The notes beneath the pieces are model-generated. The model did no database searches. It was given only the letters and a program-made list of their open reading frames with translations, and was not told where the DNA came from. A stretch of 64,000 nt of DNA, taken from NCBI GenBank assembly GCA_963556145.1, contig OY744461.1, forward strand, positions 2,852,001 through 2,916,000, given 5' to 3'. The stretch's first letter is position 1, and every line of letters starts with the position of its first letter. Origin of the DNA: Hygrocybe punicea. Taxonomy: Eukaryota; Basidiomycota; Agaricomycetes; Agaricales; Hygrophoraceae. The position numbers were made by a program, and so were the translations under genes. Of this stretch, positions 1 through 10,681 are shown in pieces.

Positions 1-451
1 GACCCTTGTCTAAGAGGAATCCCGAGATCCGGATGAACTCGCGGTAATATTCGCCAAGTTCGGCGTGGGTACGGATACCATAAGCGGTTTGGGTGTGCGT
101 AAGACGGTCGAGATCCGCCATAGTGTACCGGTGATCGTCTTCCGTGCCCGGGTATAGCACGAGTACGCTCTTCTTGAATGCGGCATAATCGACGCCGGTC
201 GCGCTAGGTAAACTTGCCCAAAGCTCGTAGTCGCTAAGCGACGCGTAGCGCAGACTATGCTTAATGCGTCCTGCGTCGTCGAGAGCGGCATCGGCAGCAA
301 GTATCTCGACTTCTTTGAAGAAACGGTTTAAATTGAGCGGGTTCCCGTCGAAGGTCGGGGCCGTGGAGTGACCGCGAGCGGGCATTTGTCGTGGAGTAAC
401 ATGGGGAGCGGTGACGTGGGGAGCGGTCGAGGATCCAGAGGTCGAAGTCAT
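1..451 (-). CDS. Gag-like protein of an LTR retrotransposon, N-terminal part (runs off the window)
   Basis: Reading the minus strand from the ATG at 451 gives an open frame of 150 codons to the window edge. It begins MTSTSGSSTAPHVTAPHV and contains PTFDGNPLNLNRFFKEVE, then LPSATGVDYAAFKKSVLVLY. This P-x-F-x-G-x-P-x-x-L-x-x-F pattern followed by helical segments is typical of fungal Ty3/gypsy Gag, the structural protein that assembles the RNA-containing particle. The same frame stays open upstream of the ATG to about 1007 (185 more codons), as a Ser/Pro/Thr-rich stretch with no ATG. Translation may therefore start elsewhere, for example through a spliced leader or a non-AUG start. The family call is inferred from sequence pattern; protease and polymerase lie outside the window. 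Confidence 0.7.
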   Translation of the reverse strand, partial: MTSTSGSSTAPHVTAPHVTPRQMPARGHSTAPTFDGNPLNLNRFFKEVEILAADAALDDAGRIKHSLRYASLSDYELWASLPSATGVDYAAFKKSVLVLYPGTEDDHRYTMADLDRLTHTQTAYGIRTHAELGEYYREFIRISGFLLDKG

Positions 452-1011
452 TGTGGGTGGAAGGAGCTGAGATGTCGATGAAGCGGTTGTCGGGTGTGCG
501 ATGAGCGGGTCGGGTAACGTGGACGATGACGGCGTAGGCGAAGACGATGACGGGGACGATGACGGCGTAGGCGATGACGATGACGGGGACGATGACGATG
601 ACGGATTATTCGATGTCGAGAGCGAAGACGGAGACGATGACGATGACGGAGTTTTCGATATCGAGAGCGAAGACGTGGACGGGGGTTCTAACGAGGTCGA
701 AGTCGGGGACGTAGGCGATGCGGGTGTCGAACTGAGATCGGATGAGTCGGGTGTGATGGTAATTATCGGTATATCAACCGATTCGAGACTGTCGGATGAG
801 AGATATAGGGGGGTGTTTGACCCTGAGACGAGCGGGAGATTGTTATGTCGAGCGAGGTGGTCGGGTACTAGCTGGAAGAAGTCGTCGTCGATTGTCGGGT
901 CGAAGGCGGCTAAAGATAGTTCTTGTTGAAGAGTTCTTCGAGGAAGTTCTCGAAGACGACGGTCAGAGGGAGGGATACGGGAAGAGGAAGCTATGGTGGT
1001 GCTAGACTATT

Positions 1012-1028
1012 CCTCGCAGTGGGCTCCA
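1012..1028 (-). other. Putative tRNA primer-binding site
   Basis: The minus strand reads TGGAGCCCACTGCGAGG two bases inside the LTR. The TGG start complements a tRNA 3'-CCA end and the following bases resemble an acceptor stem. Which tRNA it would match was not determined. Confidence 0.5.
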
Positions 1029-1030
1029 GA

Positions 1031-1825
1031 TGTAAAGGCGAGGTCGGGGTGGCTGCGGAATAATAATCCTAAGCCTGTGGGGTCAGCGTAGAAGTGACTA
1101 GGAATAGTCTAACAAGCTTCAGTAAGATAATAGGATATAAGGAATAAGAAGCCGCCGAGTAAACTACTGAAATCTATCGAGACCGATCGAAGCCGACGAA
1201 GCCGACGATGTCGGGTACGGCGGGTCGGGTGTCGGGTGACGAGTAACATAGAGATAAAGGCGGTAGAACGACGGGGAGGGCGTCGAGGAATCCGACGAGC
1301 GATGTGTGCGATGGAATTTACTGAGAGACTTAATTCTCAGAGAGAGGAAATGGGGGAACTGGTTTCTTATTTTGAGACGGCGCTTGGGCACCGTTTTTAT
1401 ACTACAAATTTGTGTACCTAGATTCGGACGAGAGTCCTCGGCCGATGAGAGGAGACAAAGGAGAATAAAAATGGGGAAGTAGGAAGAGCGTTGCGAGGCG
1501 ACGATGACAGGGAAAATGGGTGGAAGATATGAAAAACCGTAAAAGATGCAATATACTTTACTATATCCCCATAAGGGAGACGCTAGGCGTGAATAAGGCA
1601 AGTCCGATGTCGGGATCCCAGTCCGATGAGATCTATCTTCGATATTTGAAGTTCCGTGAGTTTAGGAGATAGACCGTCCAGGTACGTGAGCGGCCGTGCT
1701 AGTCGGTATGCATCGGGTTGCGTCGGGTTGCGTCGGGTTCGAACGTAGATTGCTAGAGACGTCGGGTTCGAGCGGATTCGCTAGATATCGATGTTACGGC
1801 CTCAGAGGGTCGAGGACCCTCTACA
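1031..1825 (-). repeat. 5' long terminal repeat, 795 bp
   Basis: Boundaries are chosen from the TGTA...TACA ends, the abrupt break in the Helitron reading frame at 1825/1826, and a tRNA-like primer site directly inside. The interior is rich in GTCGGGT words. Only one LTR is in the window, so the boundary has not been confirmed by comparison with its partner. Confidence 0.65.
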
Positions 1826-4603
1826 ATGTTTGATGAACATTTCAGTAGTAAAGTGAAAAAAGCGGGCTCCAGCAACTGGATTGTTTGCAATTAGTTTGTA
1901 ACAATCCTGGGGTAGACGTAGTTTAGGATAAAACTTTTCTTTGTTGTCAGCATAATATAAGCATAGTGGGTGATTGATGTCTGCAGGTGCAAAAGTGATA
2001 AACCAAGTCGGAGCACCAATATAGGATATCAGAGACCAAATCTCATTTCGCATGTATTTCTTGTTAGTAATTGAACCTTTGACCTGACCAGCTACGTGAT
2101 CCAGATCAGAAATGAGTTTATAGCATGCTTTCTCTTCCGATGTATCTGGTTTGACTCTATCACCTCTAGATAATCTCTTAGAGAGGTCATCCAAAACAGC
2201 TGTATTGATATTCATCAGGCGATCTGCAATATCGTTGAAATTATGTTTATTAGTCAACAAATATCCTCCGGTTGTACTGTCCTTGATTTGTTCTTGATTG
2301 AATGCAATCAATGGAAAATAGGGATCGGTTTGAAATCTTTTGTCATGGTACATCAGGAGATGTCTTTTGTGCATCATATCACTGATGCTTAAAACATCAT
2401 TGTCTATGCTGCTAATACCACCCAAGCCATATGGAAATAGGCAGGGAAACATCATAGGATATAACTGAGGATTATTAAAGAACGATTCTGGATTTCTAGC
2501 ATGGCTTATGGCAAGAACACCACCATGGTCATCTATCAAGTGCTTGGTCGCTCTAGCTATTAATGCCTTTGGACTTGTAATATCTAGATTTTCGCCAGTT
2601 ACTCCACTAACAACAAAGGGACAAGGCCCATCTTCCACACTATCTTCCACTTCATTGTCAAATGCACTAGTGGCTTCTGGTTCCTTATTTGTGTCTGCTG
2701 GTCGATATGCAACCACAACAGGAATTCCATGATCTGGATATTGTGCTAGATTTTCATAGGAGATATCTAAATCATAGTAATCCATGTGATTCAATTTCAG
2801 CCATTCTAAAGCTGCAGAAACTCGCCTTCGGCGAACCAATAAAGGCGTTCGCTCCATGTCTTCTGGAGTTGGTCTGGCAGGACCAGTGAAAATAAACGCT
2901 AGCACTTCATCAAGTTCTTTAATTGTTGGAGGCAACCGTTGATATATCTTTGGTGTTGGGTTTTGAAATATGATGGCATTTGCTTTCATTTTATGCATCC
3001 CAGAGGAGACACGAACAATACATTTGTTGTGACGAACACGGGCAATCAAAAGTTGTTCAGCAAATGTTAGATTTTGAAGTTGTGCAGGAATTCTTCCCAT
3101 CCAAAGTCCATTCGCCAAAGCATATTTGGGAGTTTGGCCTTTATTCAGACTGAGCACACATGGTTTGCATATCCATTTACATGTGTCATCTAGCACTGGA
3201 CCTTTGATATCCTCTATTGGATCAGAACAATGATATCGTTCACATCTTGTGATTCCCATATTGTCTCTAGTTAATATTTTCAGATTAACCTTCGTCTTTG
3301 ACAATAAAGACATGTTTTTCAATGCAACCAATTGACCACATACAGCACACCCACTTTCTTGGAAACATTCAGGTGATGTATCTCTGCACCAGTTGCTGAT
3401 TATGGTTTCCTTCAATTCAATAGATGGAGGAGGAGGAGGAAATAATTGCTCATCTGACTTGTCCAATTCTTCTTTCATTTGAGCCTGAGTTTCTTCTTTG
3501 CCGCACTCATATGTTTCTGTCATTTTTTGTCTTCTGTACCACTGTTTACACAGGTCTTTATGTGATTTAATATCATGCACATGAAAAATAGAAACATGAG
3601 TATCACAAGCTGAACAATTATGCCTCATTAATGCCACAGATAGATCTTGTCCATGTAATCTTCGTAATGTCTTTGACAAATATATACCATGTATTGTTGT
3701 TATTTCACCAATATCCTTCACTGTCAAATTTGGCAGAAGTTCATGTAAAGGCATTTTAACACATGCATATGTTTTTCTATCTTCATATAAAGTGTTGGCT
3801 GTTTGTTCATCAATATGCCCCACATATTCGAATAATATGTCAGAATCATGGTTGATATTATTAGACGGTAGCATAAAAGATTGAAGAAAGCTAAACTTGA
3901 ATGTTGGTATTCGTTTACCACCACCAATGTAGTCATATCTATGAACGAAATTTATATATAAAGATTGAAACAAGTGTCCGAATAAATTCAAATTGAACAC
4001 AATTATGTTTGAACGGCTATGCCATATTATGAAACATAGTGTGGTCCACAGCAACGTTGCATGTGATAGAGAACTAGTAATACAATGAAATAAATATGTT
4101 TTGAAATCATGTCGTCTCAATAGCGATCGCATGAGCAATGCTTTGATCATTTTACAACGACATTGGACAGTGATAGGTTTGAGAAGACAATACAAAGCAA
4201 AGAGATATTTAGGAGGTAAGAAATATGTTCTTGCATATTGAATAGAACGTATTCGCATTTTGAAGGCGCTATTTTTAAATGTAGTCCAAACGAATAATGG
4301 ATCGACTGTCAAGTTATCTTTTGTTTCTTTTGTTATTCCAATGATCTTTACATATAGTGTTGCATTTATTTGCATCAATATTGTTGCATCGCCCTGATCT
4401 GGGGCCAACTCATGTTCTATGAGTTTTCTTTGAAAAACATCCAATTCTTGGGTCAAGGTCGATATCACAGGACAGGAAATTGGTTCAGGAGAGATATACA
4501 TAAGTTTGTCTTGGCATAGTTGTGGAAATAATGTTGCATTTGCAAGGAAATATAGATAAGTCAAACATGCAATGCAGACACGGATGATGTTGTGGGGATT
4601 CAT
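1826..4603 (-). pseudogene. Helitron replication protein (RepHel), N-terminal half, truncated by the LTR element
   Basis: A long minus-strand frame of about 925 codons. Residues about 410-640 carry a Cys-rich region (CERYHCSDP, CKWICKPCVLSLN) followed by ALANGLWMGRIPAQLQNLTF, a block typical of the region before the Rep domain in fungal Helitrons. Residues about 710-930 match the Helitron-like N-terminal domain: HGGVLAISHARNPESFFNNP, MFPCLFPYGLGG, and FFHFTTEMFIKH at the break. The HUH nuclease motif and the helicase domain would follow but are cut off; any remainder lies left of the LTR element. The first 200 residues are hydrophobic and unlike the rest, so the true start may be further in. 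Rolling-circle transposition is the family's known role; this copy is inactive as it stands. Confidence 0.85.
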
Positions 4604-5691
4604 GAGGATTTGTGACAGTAAGAGGAAACACCGCCCATTTAACTAGTCAAGTGGTTCGGATCATGAATAACAATTAACACAATGGGATTGATCATATGAC
4701 ATTATATTATTTGTAAGCTTTTCCCAAAACACCATAAGGCATGCCTGAATCTTTAGAAATCTGTGTTTACTTTTTTTATTCCATTCTATGTTCCTGTGAC
4801 ATGCCTTGATACAGGCCAAAAATGCATCTGTATCATGAATAGCTGCCTTACGATCTTATTAGGGGTCTGGCTGACAAGACATTGATCAAACCGACTGAGA
4901 AGAACAATGGTACCCCCTTTTAAGATATTTTGTGGATTTAATCTTCAGAGTCTCAGTGATATTTATTTCTGGCTTGCTCAACAGACAAAACAGGTATTGA
5001 AGTTGAACAACCAGGCTGTTTGACAACTGTGCATATTTGACAATTGCTTGGTAATTCATGGAAATTATCATTGTTCTTCATCCTTGTCAGAAATACATTG
5101 TCATTTTTATGGAGCTGTACGTATCATTCCCACACAAGTATACTGTATTATTCCGGTACCAAAGAGTCATAGCTCCCCTTGGAGTGACAGTTATATCTTC
5201 CACTACAAGAGGGGGTTTTGTTACTCTTGTATCATTGTATCCTCATTTAATAGGTCCATAAAGTTCATGATTCTGGTTTCTTACATATATTCAATTTGAA
5301 TTTTCATTAGCCCGAATGAGAGTCATCTCAGGTTGTCCTTCTCAAGTTGAGTGTGTAGGTGGTTGTACAACTGAACTGAAAGTAATGCATTCACCAGGAT
5401 ATATTTTAGACAAACAGATTTTCAGTCAACAAGATTGATGCCTTATGCTGTATCTATGCTCACTATCATGCTCAATTCTTATGGTCATAGGACAGTAACA
5501 CAAACCATTTTTAACGGAGCAAAAAGAAATACATATATAGAAACTGTACAAATGTTAATAGTAGCGATGTATGAGGAGGACATTTGAGGGCACAGATTGT
5601 CACCAAGTTTCCAGAAATCAACGACTGGGATACAGTCTTTTTAGTCAAATATAATGAATACTCCACAAAAGAAGGACTTACTCCTCCGAAA
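4604..5691. other. Intergenic, no gene recognised
   Basis: AT-rich sequence with only short open frames and no domain, splice pattern or repeat I can support. The Helitron 5' end would be expected here but no diagnostic terminus could be fixed. Confidence 0.5.
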
Positions 5692-7615
5692 TTAAGGCCC
5701 GGGATCAAGTTTGGATGTCGATGGCTTGGGAGATGAAGGCCTTGTTTGGCTTGGAGTAATGGAGAGTAGGATTTCGGGTGGAACGATGTTGCTCCAATCC
5801 ACATCCATTGATGAAGTGCTGGGCTCTGCAGGGGTCGATGACTGGTGGCGTGACAATGCACGCATATTGGGACGGAATCCTAGGACATGGAGAAGATCAG
5901 AATTGGAATATATACAGCCTATGATGTAATGTTGAAATACATACCCGGAGTCGGAGACTTCTTCGGTGGCTTCACCAGGTTGAGCTTCTCTACGATAATG
6001 CCCGCTTGCTCCGAAGCAACATCCAATTTCCTCCTCTTTGCCATCTCGCCATCCTCGTGACCATCGCTGGGAGACATCTTTTCAGGTTCGGGAGATCCGT
6101 CATCGTTGTCCATGGTTATATCATTATCAACATCCAACAACCCCGCCCACTCTGGTCCTAAAATGTCCAACTTCGCGGATTCCGGTGCCACAACATCCGG
6201 CTCGGGGGCGATGGGTGGCTTAATCTCCATTGTCAATTTCTCCGAAGCCGATTGCCGGGTTGTGCGCGACAACCCAATTTCAACAGCGACTGCGAGATGT
6301 CAGTGCATTAATCATAACAAGGTGAGCAACGTACACATTTGGGCCTTAGACTGCTTCTTCTTTACCGGGGCTACGTCCTCCTCCATCTTTATGTCGTCTA
6401 TACATGAATAAATGTGTTGGATCATCGTTTTGATATTCGGAATTCAATAACTCACCCTCATCGTCGTCCTCGGCTTTGGACTTGATTGTGCGCTCTGTCA
6501 TGATGAAGGGTTTGCATGTATGACAATCACAGACAATGAAAGTACTTACTGGACTTGGGCTTGGGCTTGGGCTTCTTTTTGTCCTTCTCGGACGAATTGT
6601 CTGCGCCACCTGAATATTCAATAGATCTATACACCACTATGGTTGAAAATTTGTACAAACCAGCAGAAGATGCCTTCTGTTTTTTGACCGATTTTGACTT
6701 GGCTTTGCCCTTGCCCTTGCCCTGGGCAACTGGCTCCTCTGCAAATGTATTATATCATTAGCACAATCACACATGTAATTCTAGATCACACCTTCATCAT
6801 CATCCGCCACATCAGAATCGACGAGGACACTATGTCCTTTACACCAAGCAATAACATGACCGATGATCTCGAGCTTTGTGGCGTCCGGAAGCCCACCGAA
6901 TGACCAATTTGCCAAGGTTCCGCTGTGCCATGCTGGCACGGATTCGTCGTATTTTGCCCAATCTATGATGCCAGACGTGAGAATTCATTTGGCCATAAAT
7001 ACATATATACTTACCTAGATCCTCGGGCTTGATCTCGGTGTTCACAGCGCCATGTTGAATCAAAGCCGATGGAGAATGTTTCCCGACATAAAATTCTTTC
7101 AGGAGCCAATCATCGAAGATCTTGCTTCGCCAGTCACGGGTAACCTCGTTTGCCCGTTTCGCCACCAAGACTTCTGCCCAAATTTCGTCCATGACGGTGT
7201 CGGTATACTTGAGGTAATCCCGAAGTGAATCGGTCCCTTCCTTATCATTTTTGACGTAGTCCGGCGAGTAGTTGGGTGCCTTGTTGTATGCGATGGCTGC
7301 TGTCGCATAGATGTACATATCCATTTGATAAATCAAGCGACGGAGCGGTTCCTCGTATCGTTCGGGGATTTCGCGCCATAACTCACCTCGGGCGGTGGCA
7401 TCGTGGGGGTGTGTCTTCAGTACATAGAGATTACGAGAAAATACGGGAATGGTGCCGGATTCCTTGTTGGGTGCCGGAATCTTGGGCAGGACCATGTACT
7501 GGATTTGGAAGATGCGATGTAGCTCCTGCAGCTTTTTGGGCGGCGCATCAGGCCAGTACTTGAAGGCAGCGGGATTGACAGCGGGAGTCGAGGTTTTGAC
7601 GACTGGCAAGGACAT
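5692..7615 (-). CDS. Eight-exon gene of unknown function, 528 aa predicted
   Basis: Minus-strand exons 7015-7615, 6790-6962, 6661-6739, 6550-6609, 6456-6494, 6335-6397, 5945-6289 and 5692-5918 join in frame and close exactly on TAA. Introns are 26-54 bp; most have GTAAGT, GTGAGT, GTACGT or GTATGT donors and all have AG acceptors. The 6790 donor (GTGATC) is weak but is the one that keeps the Lys-rich frame open. Start ATG 7615 gives MSLPVVKTSTPAVNP. The N-terminal 260 residues look globular (KYWPDAPPKKLQELHRIF, WREIPERYEEPLRRLIYQMD). The middle is basic and low complexity (GKGKGKAKSKSVKKQK). The C-terminal third is acidic, then Ser/Pro-rich, suggesting a disordered and possibly nuclear tail. 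I recognise no catalytic domain. It lies between a Helitron relic and a foldback satellite. Confidence 0.7.
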
Positions 7616-7999
7616 GGTAGATGAAATAAAAGTTTTTTGGTAGACGTGTGAGGCGATTTGAGAGCAAAAGAAAAGGGCGGATTTATTACTCAACGCTCCA
7701 GACTATGAATACGGATGTCACGACCACGTGACCAGATCAATCGCCACATGTTCGACCTCATGTTCGGCTTCTTTGCATGCATAAACAACAGATCTATTTA
7801 TTTATGTTTTTGATGTGGCTCGAGCTTAGAAGTTGTCCAAAGCTAGTAATTGCACGCAGAAAACCGACATGTGCAGCGTATGGAATATTTTCCAGTTGGT
7901 AAGGCGATAAATCGAGTTAATTCGTTCGATGAATATTCACGGACTGGTCCGTTGACGGAAAAGCACAACAAGTCTGACTTGTTGGATGGATGTAGAAGG

Positions 8000-8530
8000 A
8001 CTAGATATACTACAACAAACATGTTGTTTGGTGTGTTCGGTCACCGGACATGTTTGGTGGATGTCAATGTACGACTAGATATACTACACTGAACACATTG
8101 AACATGTTCGGTGTGTTCGGTGGAGATGTTCGGTGGATGTCAACCAACGGTTGTGACCGGATATACCACACCGAACACATTGAACATGTTCGGTGTGTTC
8201 GGTGGAGATGTTCGGTGGATGTCAACCAACGGTTGTGACCGGATATATCACACCGAACACATCGAACATGTTCGGTGTGGTATATCCGGTCACAACCGTT
8301 GGTTGACATCCACCGAACATCTCCACCGAACACATCGAACATGTTCAATGTGTTCGGTGTGGTATATCCGGTCACAACCGTTGGTTGACATCCACCGAAC
8401 ATCTCCACCGAACACACCGAACATGTTCGATGTGTTCGGTGTGATATATCTAGTCACAACCGTTGGTTGACATCCACCGAACATCTCCACCGAACACACC
8501 GAACACGTCCGATCTGTTCGGTGGATATTG
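8000..8530. repeat. Foldback satellite: about 108-bp units arranged as a 0.5-kb palindrome
   Basis: Units built from CGAACATGTTCGGTGTGTTC, GGTGGATGTCAACCAACGG and TTGTGACCGGATAT run forward from about 8090 to 8265. They continue as reverse complements from about 8275 to 8510, so the block folds on a centre near 8270. Each unit is itself partly palindromic (GAACATGTTC). The short open frames on both strands are by-products of the repeats. A shrunken relative lies at 15361-15421. No terminal repeat or target duplication was identified. Confidence 0.85.
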
Positions 8531-8776
8531 CTCTTTCAAGACATTTAAATGATTCCATTGCTTATCAACGTGTTTGGCACGTGTTCGTTGTTTTATCATT
8601 GCCACTCTTGTCAGGTGACATAATTCCGACGTCTTATAATTAGAAGGTTTGTGGAATCGTCACCACCCGCTATCAACCACCCTGAAAGTAATCAATCATT
8701 AAGGTATTGATGTATTAATGATATCTGTGTCTGTTCCTCATACCACCCATCCGAAATCCTGCCTAGGTCCACAAAC

Positions 8777-10594
8777 ATGCCATATAAGAAGGAACTTGGT
8801 TATGAACTTTGCATGCACATCTGCCCTGGTCGAAAATGCGACTCTCCAAAAACGAAATGTCTTTTGTGGAAGAAGAAAGGCAACTCCTGCCAAAGACATG
8901 TCGGATCCGCACACCAACATCCCAAATGCGTTTCGTCTGGAATTTGTCCGCAGTCGGTATGTCTTGGTCGCAACATACGTGAAAATTCGCAGGGTGTCCG
9001 CAATGCGACGGCCGCGGAACTCGATCTCCTTCCACGCAAAAGGCTATCATCTGACTCTGAGATGGAAACATCATCTGACTGTGAAACGGAACCGCCAACC
9101 ACCGTAAGCAACAATGAACGCCGTATAACCACATTAAGCAACAATGACGGCCGTGTTTTCAAAATCCTTTTTATCCTTGACCCAACAACTCGTATCGCGA
9201 GCAAAGCCGCAGCCATTAATGATCTTGCATTCGTCACCACGACCATATCCGACATCGAACTCGATACCATTGCCCATCTTGATGGTTACGTCCATATCAT
9301 CAAATCATACAAGAGTCGCTATTCAGTATGTATTCAAGAATGGGTAATGTCTATTGTTTAATTTGTGGATTGTTGATACTGAAACGTATTTCACAACAAA
9401 CAGGTTTATATCGGAATGCGACTACATCATGAGGATGGAGCCCGGCGCTTCAATGTCAAATACATATTTTGGCCCGAGTTCCTTCATGCAATACTTCGCC
9501 ATCAAGACAAAGGCGATACGTGGCAAAAGTTTGCATCGGCAGATTGTGTATTTGGTGGTGTGGATATGGGAATGTCATACATGTAAGATTGACATCGCTT
9601 TAATTAATTCTGCTCCGTTTTCACTGCATTATACTGATGTCTTGACAGCGGTAACCAATACGGATTGACACTGGAAAATGTGTCGATTTTCATGACTGGC
9701 ATGGACGAACTCTGTCGAACGGCACACATCTGGCCGCCTCCGAAGCAGATGAACACGGTCCATTCAAAATGGATACAAAATCAAAACTTGCTTCATGTCG
9801 CTTTGAATGTAACGCATACGATACGCCCTCAAGCAAAATTATTAAATGATGGCGACCAATTCCCACCGAATATTGTCTTGAAACGGACACACAGCGACAC
9901 CGGTCATCACGTCCTATTACCTGGCAATGCCAAGCGAAATTGGGAATACATGCGCAATAACTGTGAGGTTCCAGGTTCACGTTGGTTTGGGCAAACGTAC
10001 ATCGAACCACTGAGTAAGATGGGCGAATGGCGTGTGTTTCTAGTTGGTGGAAAGGTCGTGTATACGGTGCACACCCTGTACAACAAGGAAAGCAAGTCCT
10101 GGAAGTGGGATATTGTCTCAAGTTTCTATACCTTGGATGAGTTAAGGTGAGTGCCCTTCATTTTCACTTGTCATATCATATGCATGATTGTCTTAACTTT
10201 GTCAGAATATTTCAAACGCAGGGGACTCTATTGAAGACGGTGGCGTGCAATCCGGACAGGGGCGCCATTTCTATTCGAGAGCAAGGCAGAAACGAGTTCT
10301 TCGACTTTGTCCAAAAGACCTACGAAGGGCTTTATGCGATAGAGTCCAATATGGTTGGTGGAAAACCATCGATGAGTGTTTTTTGCCGTATGGACATATC
10401 GCTCATCGTCCAAAACGGACACTGTTTCATATTTCTTGAACGAGGTTGAACGATATCACACATGCAGCCTCTGGTCGAACATGAAGTCAGGTCCGAAATC
10501 CGTTCGAGCACCCATTGGCTCATTAGCAGACACTTTTGCAGGGGTTTTCTATAAATGGTTGATTGACATCAAAGGTCCATACTCATATTTGTAA
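8777..10594 (+). pseudogene. Four-exon gene of unknown function with a C-terminal frameshift
   Basis: Exons 8777-9325, 9404-9582, 9649-10146 and 10206-10449 join in frame (489 aa to TGA at 10447). Donors are GTATGT, GTAAGA and GTGAGT; acceptors are CAG. The N-terminus is Cys/His-rich (ICPGRKCDSPKTKC, CQRHVGSAHQHPKC), suggesting metal binding. The middle has NIVLKRTHSDTGHHVLLP and GEWRVFLVGGKVVYTVHTLY, spaced like a nucleotide-binding ATP-grasp-type fold; that is only a suggestion. Near 10425 the conserved-looking frame switches: the next frame continues with FLNEVERYHTCSLWSN to a stop at 10592-10594. A one- or two-base indel has therefore probably cut about 55 residues. It could be a real lesion or a sequencing error. 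Confidence 0.6.
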
Positions 10595-10681
10595 TATTAT
10601 CTGTACAGTCAATGGATCGGTTCGCATTTATTTCACAAAACAGACATAAGATACAAATATAAATGATGCTAAGTGGAGCAA

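Larger units (their letters stand above)
1..1825 (-). mobile_element. Ty3/gypsy-like LTR retrotransposon, 5' end, inserted in a Helitron gene
   Basis: Minus-strand order is LTR (1825 to 1031), a two-base spacer, a putative primer-binding site (1028 to 1012), then the Gag-like frame. The LTR ends are TGTAGAGG and CCTTTACA on the minus strand, so it starts TGTA and ends TACA. Just outside, AACAT is the last helitron sequence before the LTR and is the predicted 5-bp target duplication; its partner should lie left of the window. The insertion cuts the Helitron protein after residues MFIKH. Protease, reverse transcriptase and the second LTR are not visible. Confidence 0.75.

Noticed and set aside
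501..929. Asp/Gly-rich plus-strand open frame
   Set aside because: It is exactly antisense to the Ser/Pro/Thr-rich upstream part of the Gag frame; the GACGAT triplets keep both strands open.
8050..8500. Overlapping open frames on both strands encoding near-identical peptides
   Set aside because: They are translations of the palindromic satellite units and mirror each other; no gene signal.
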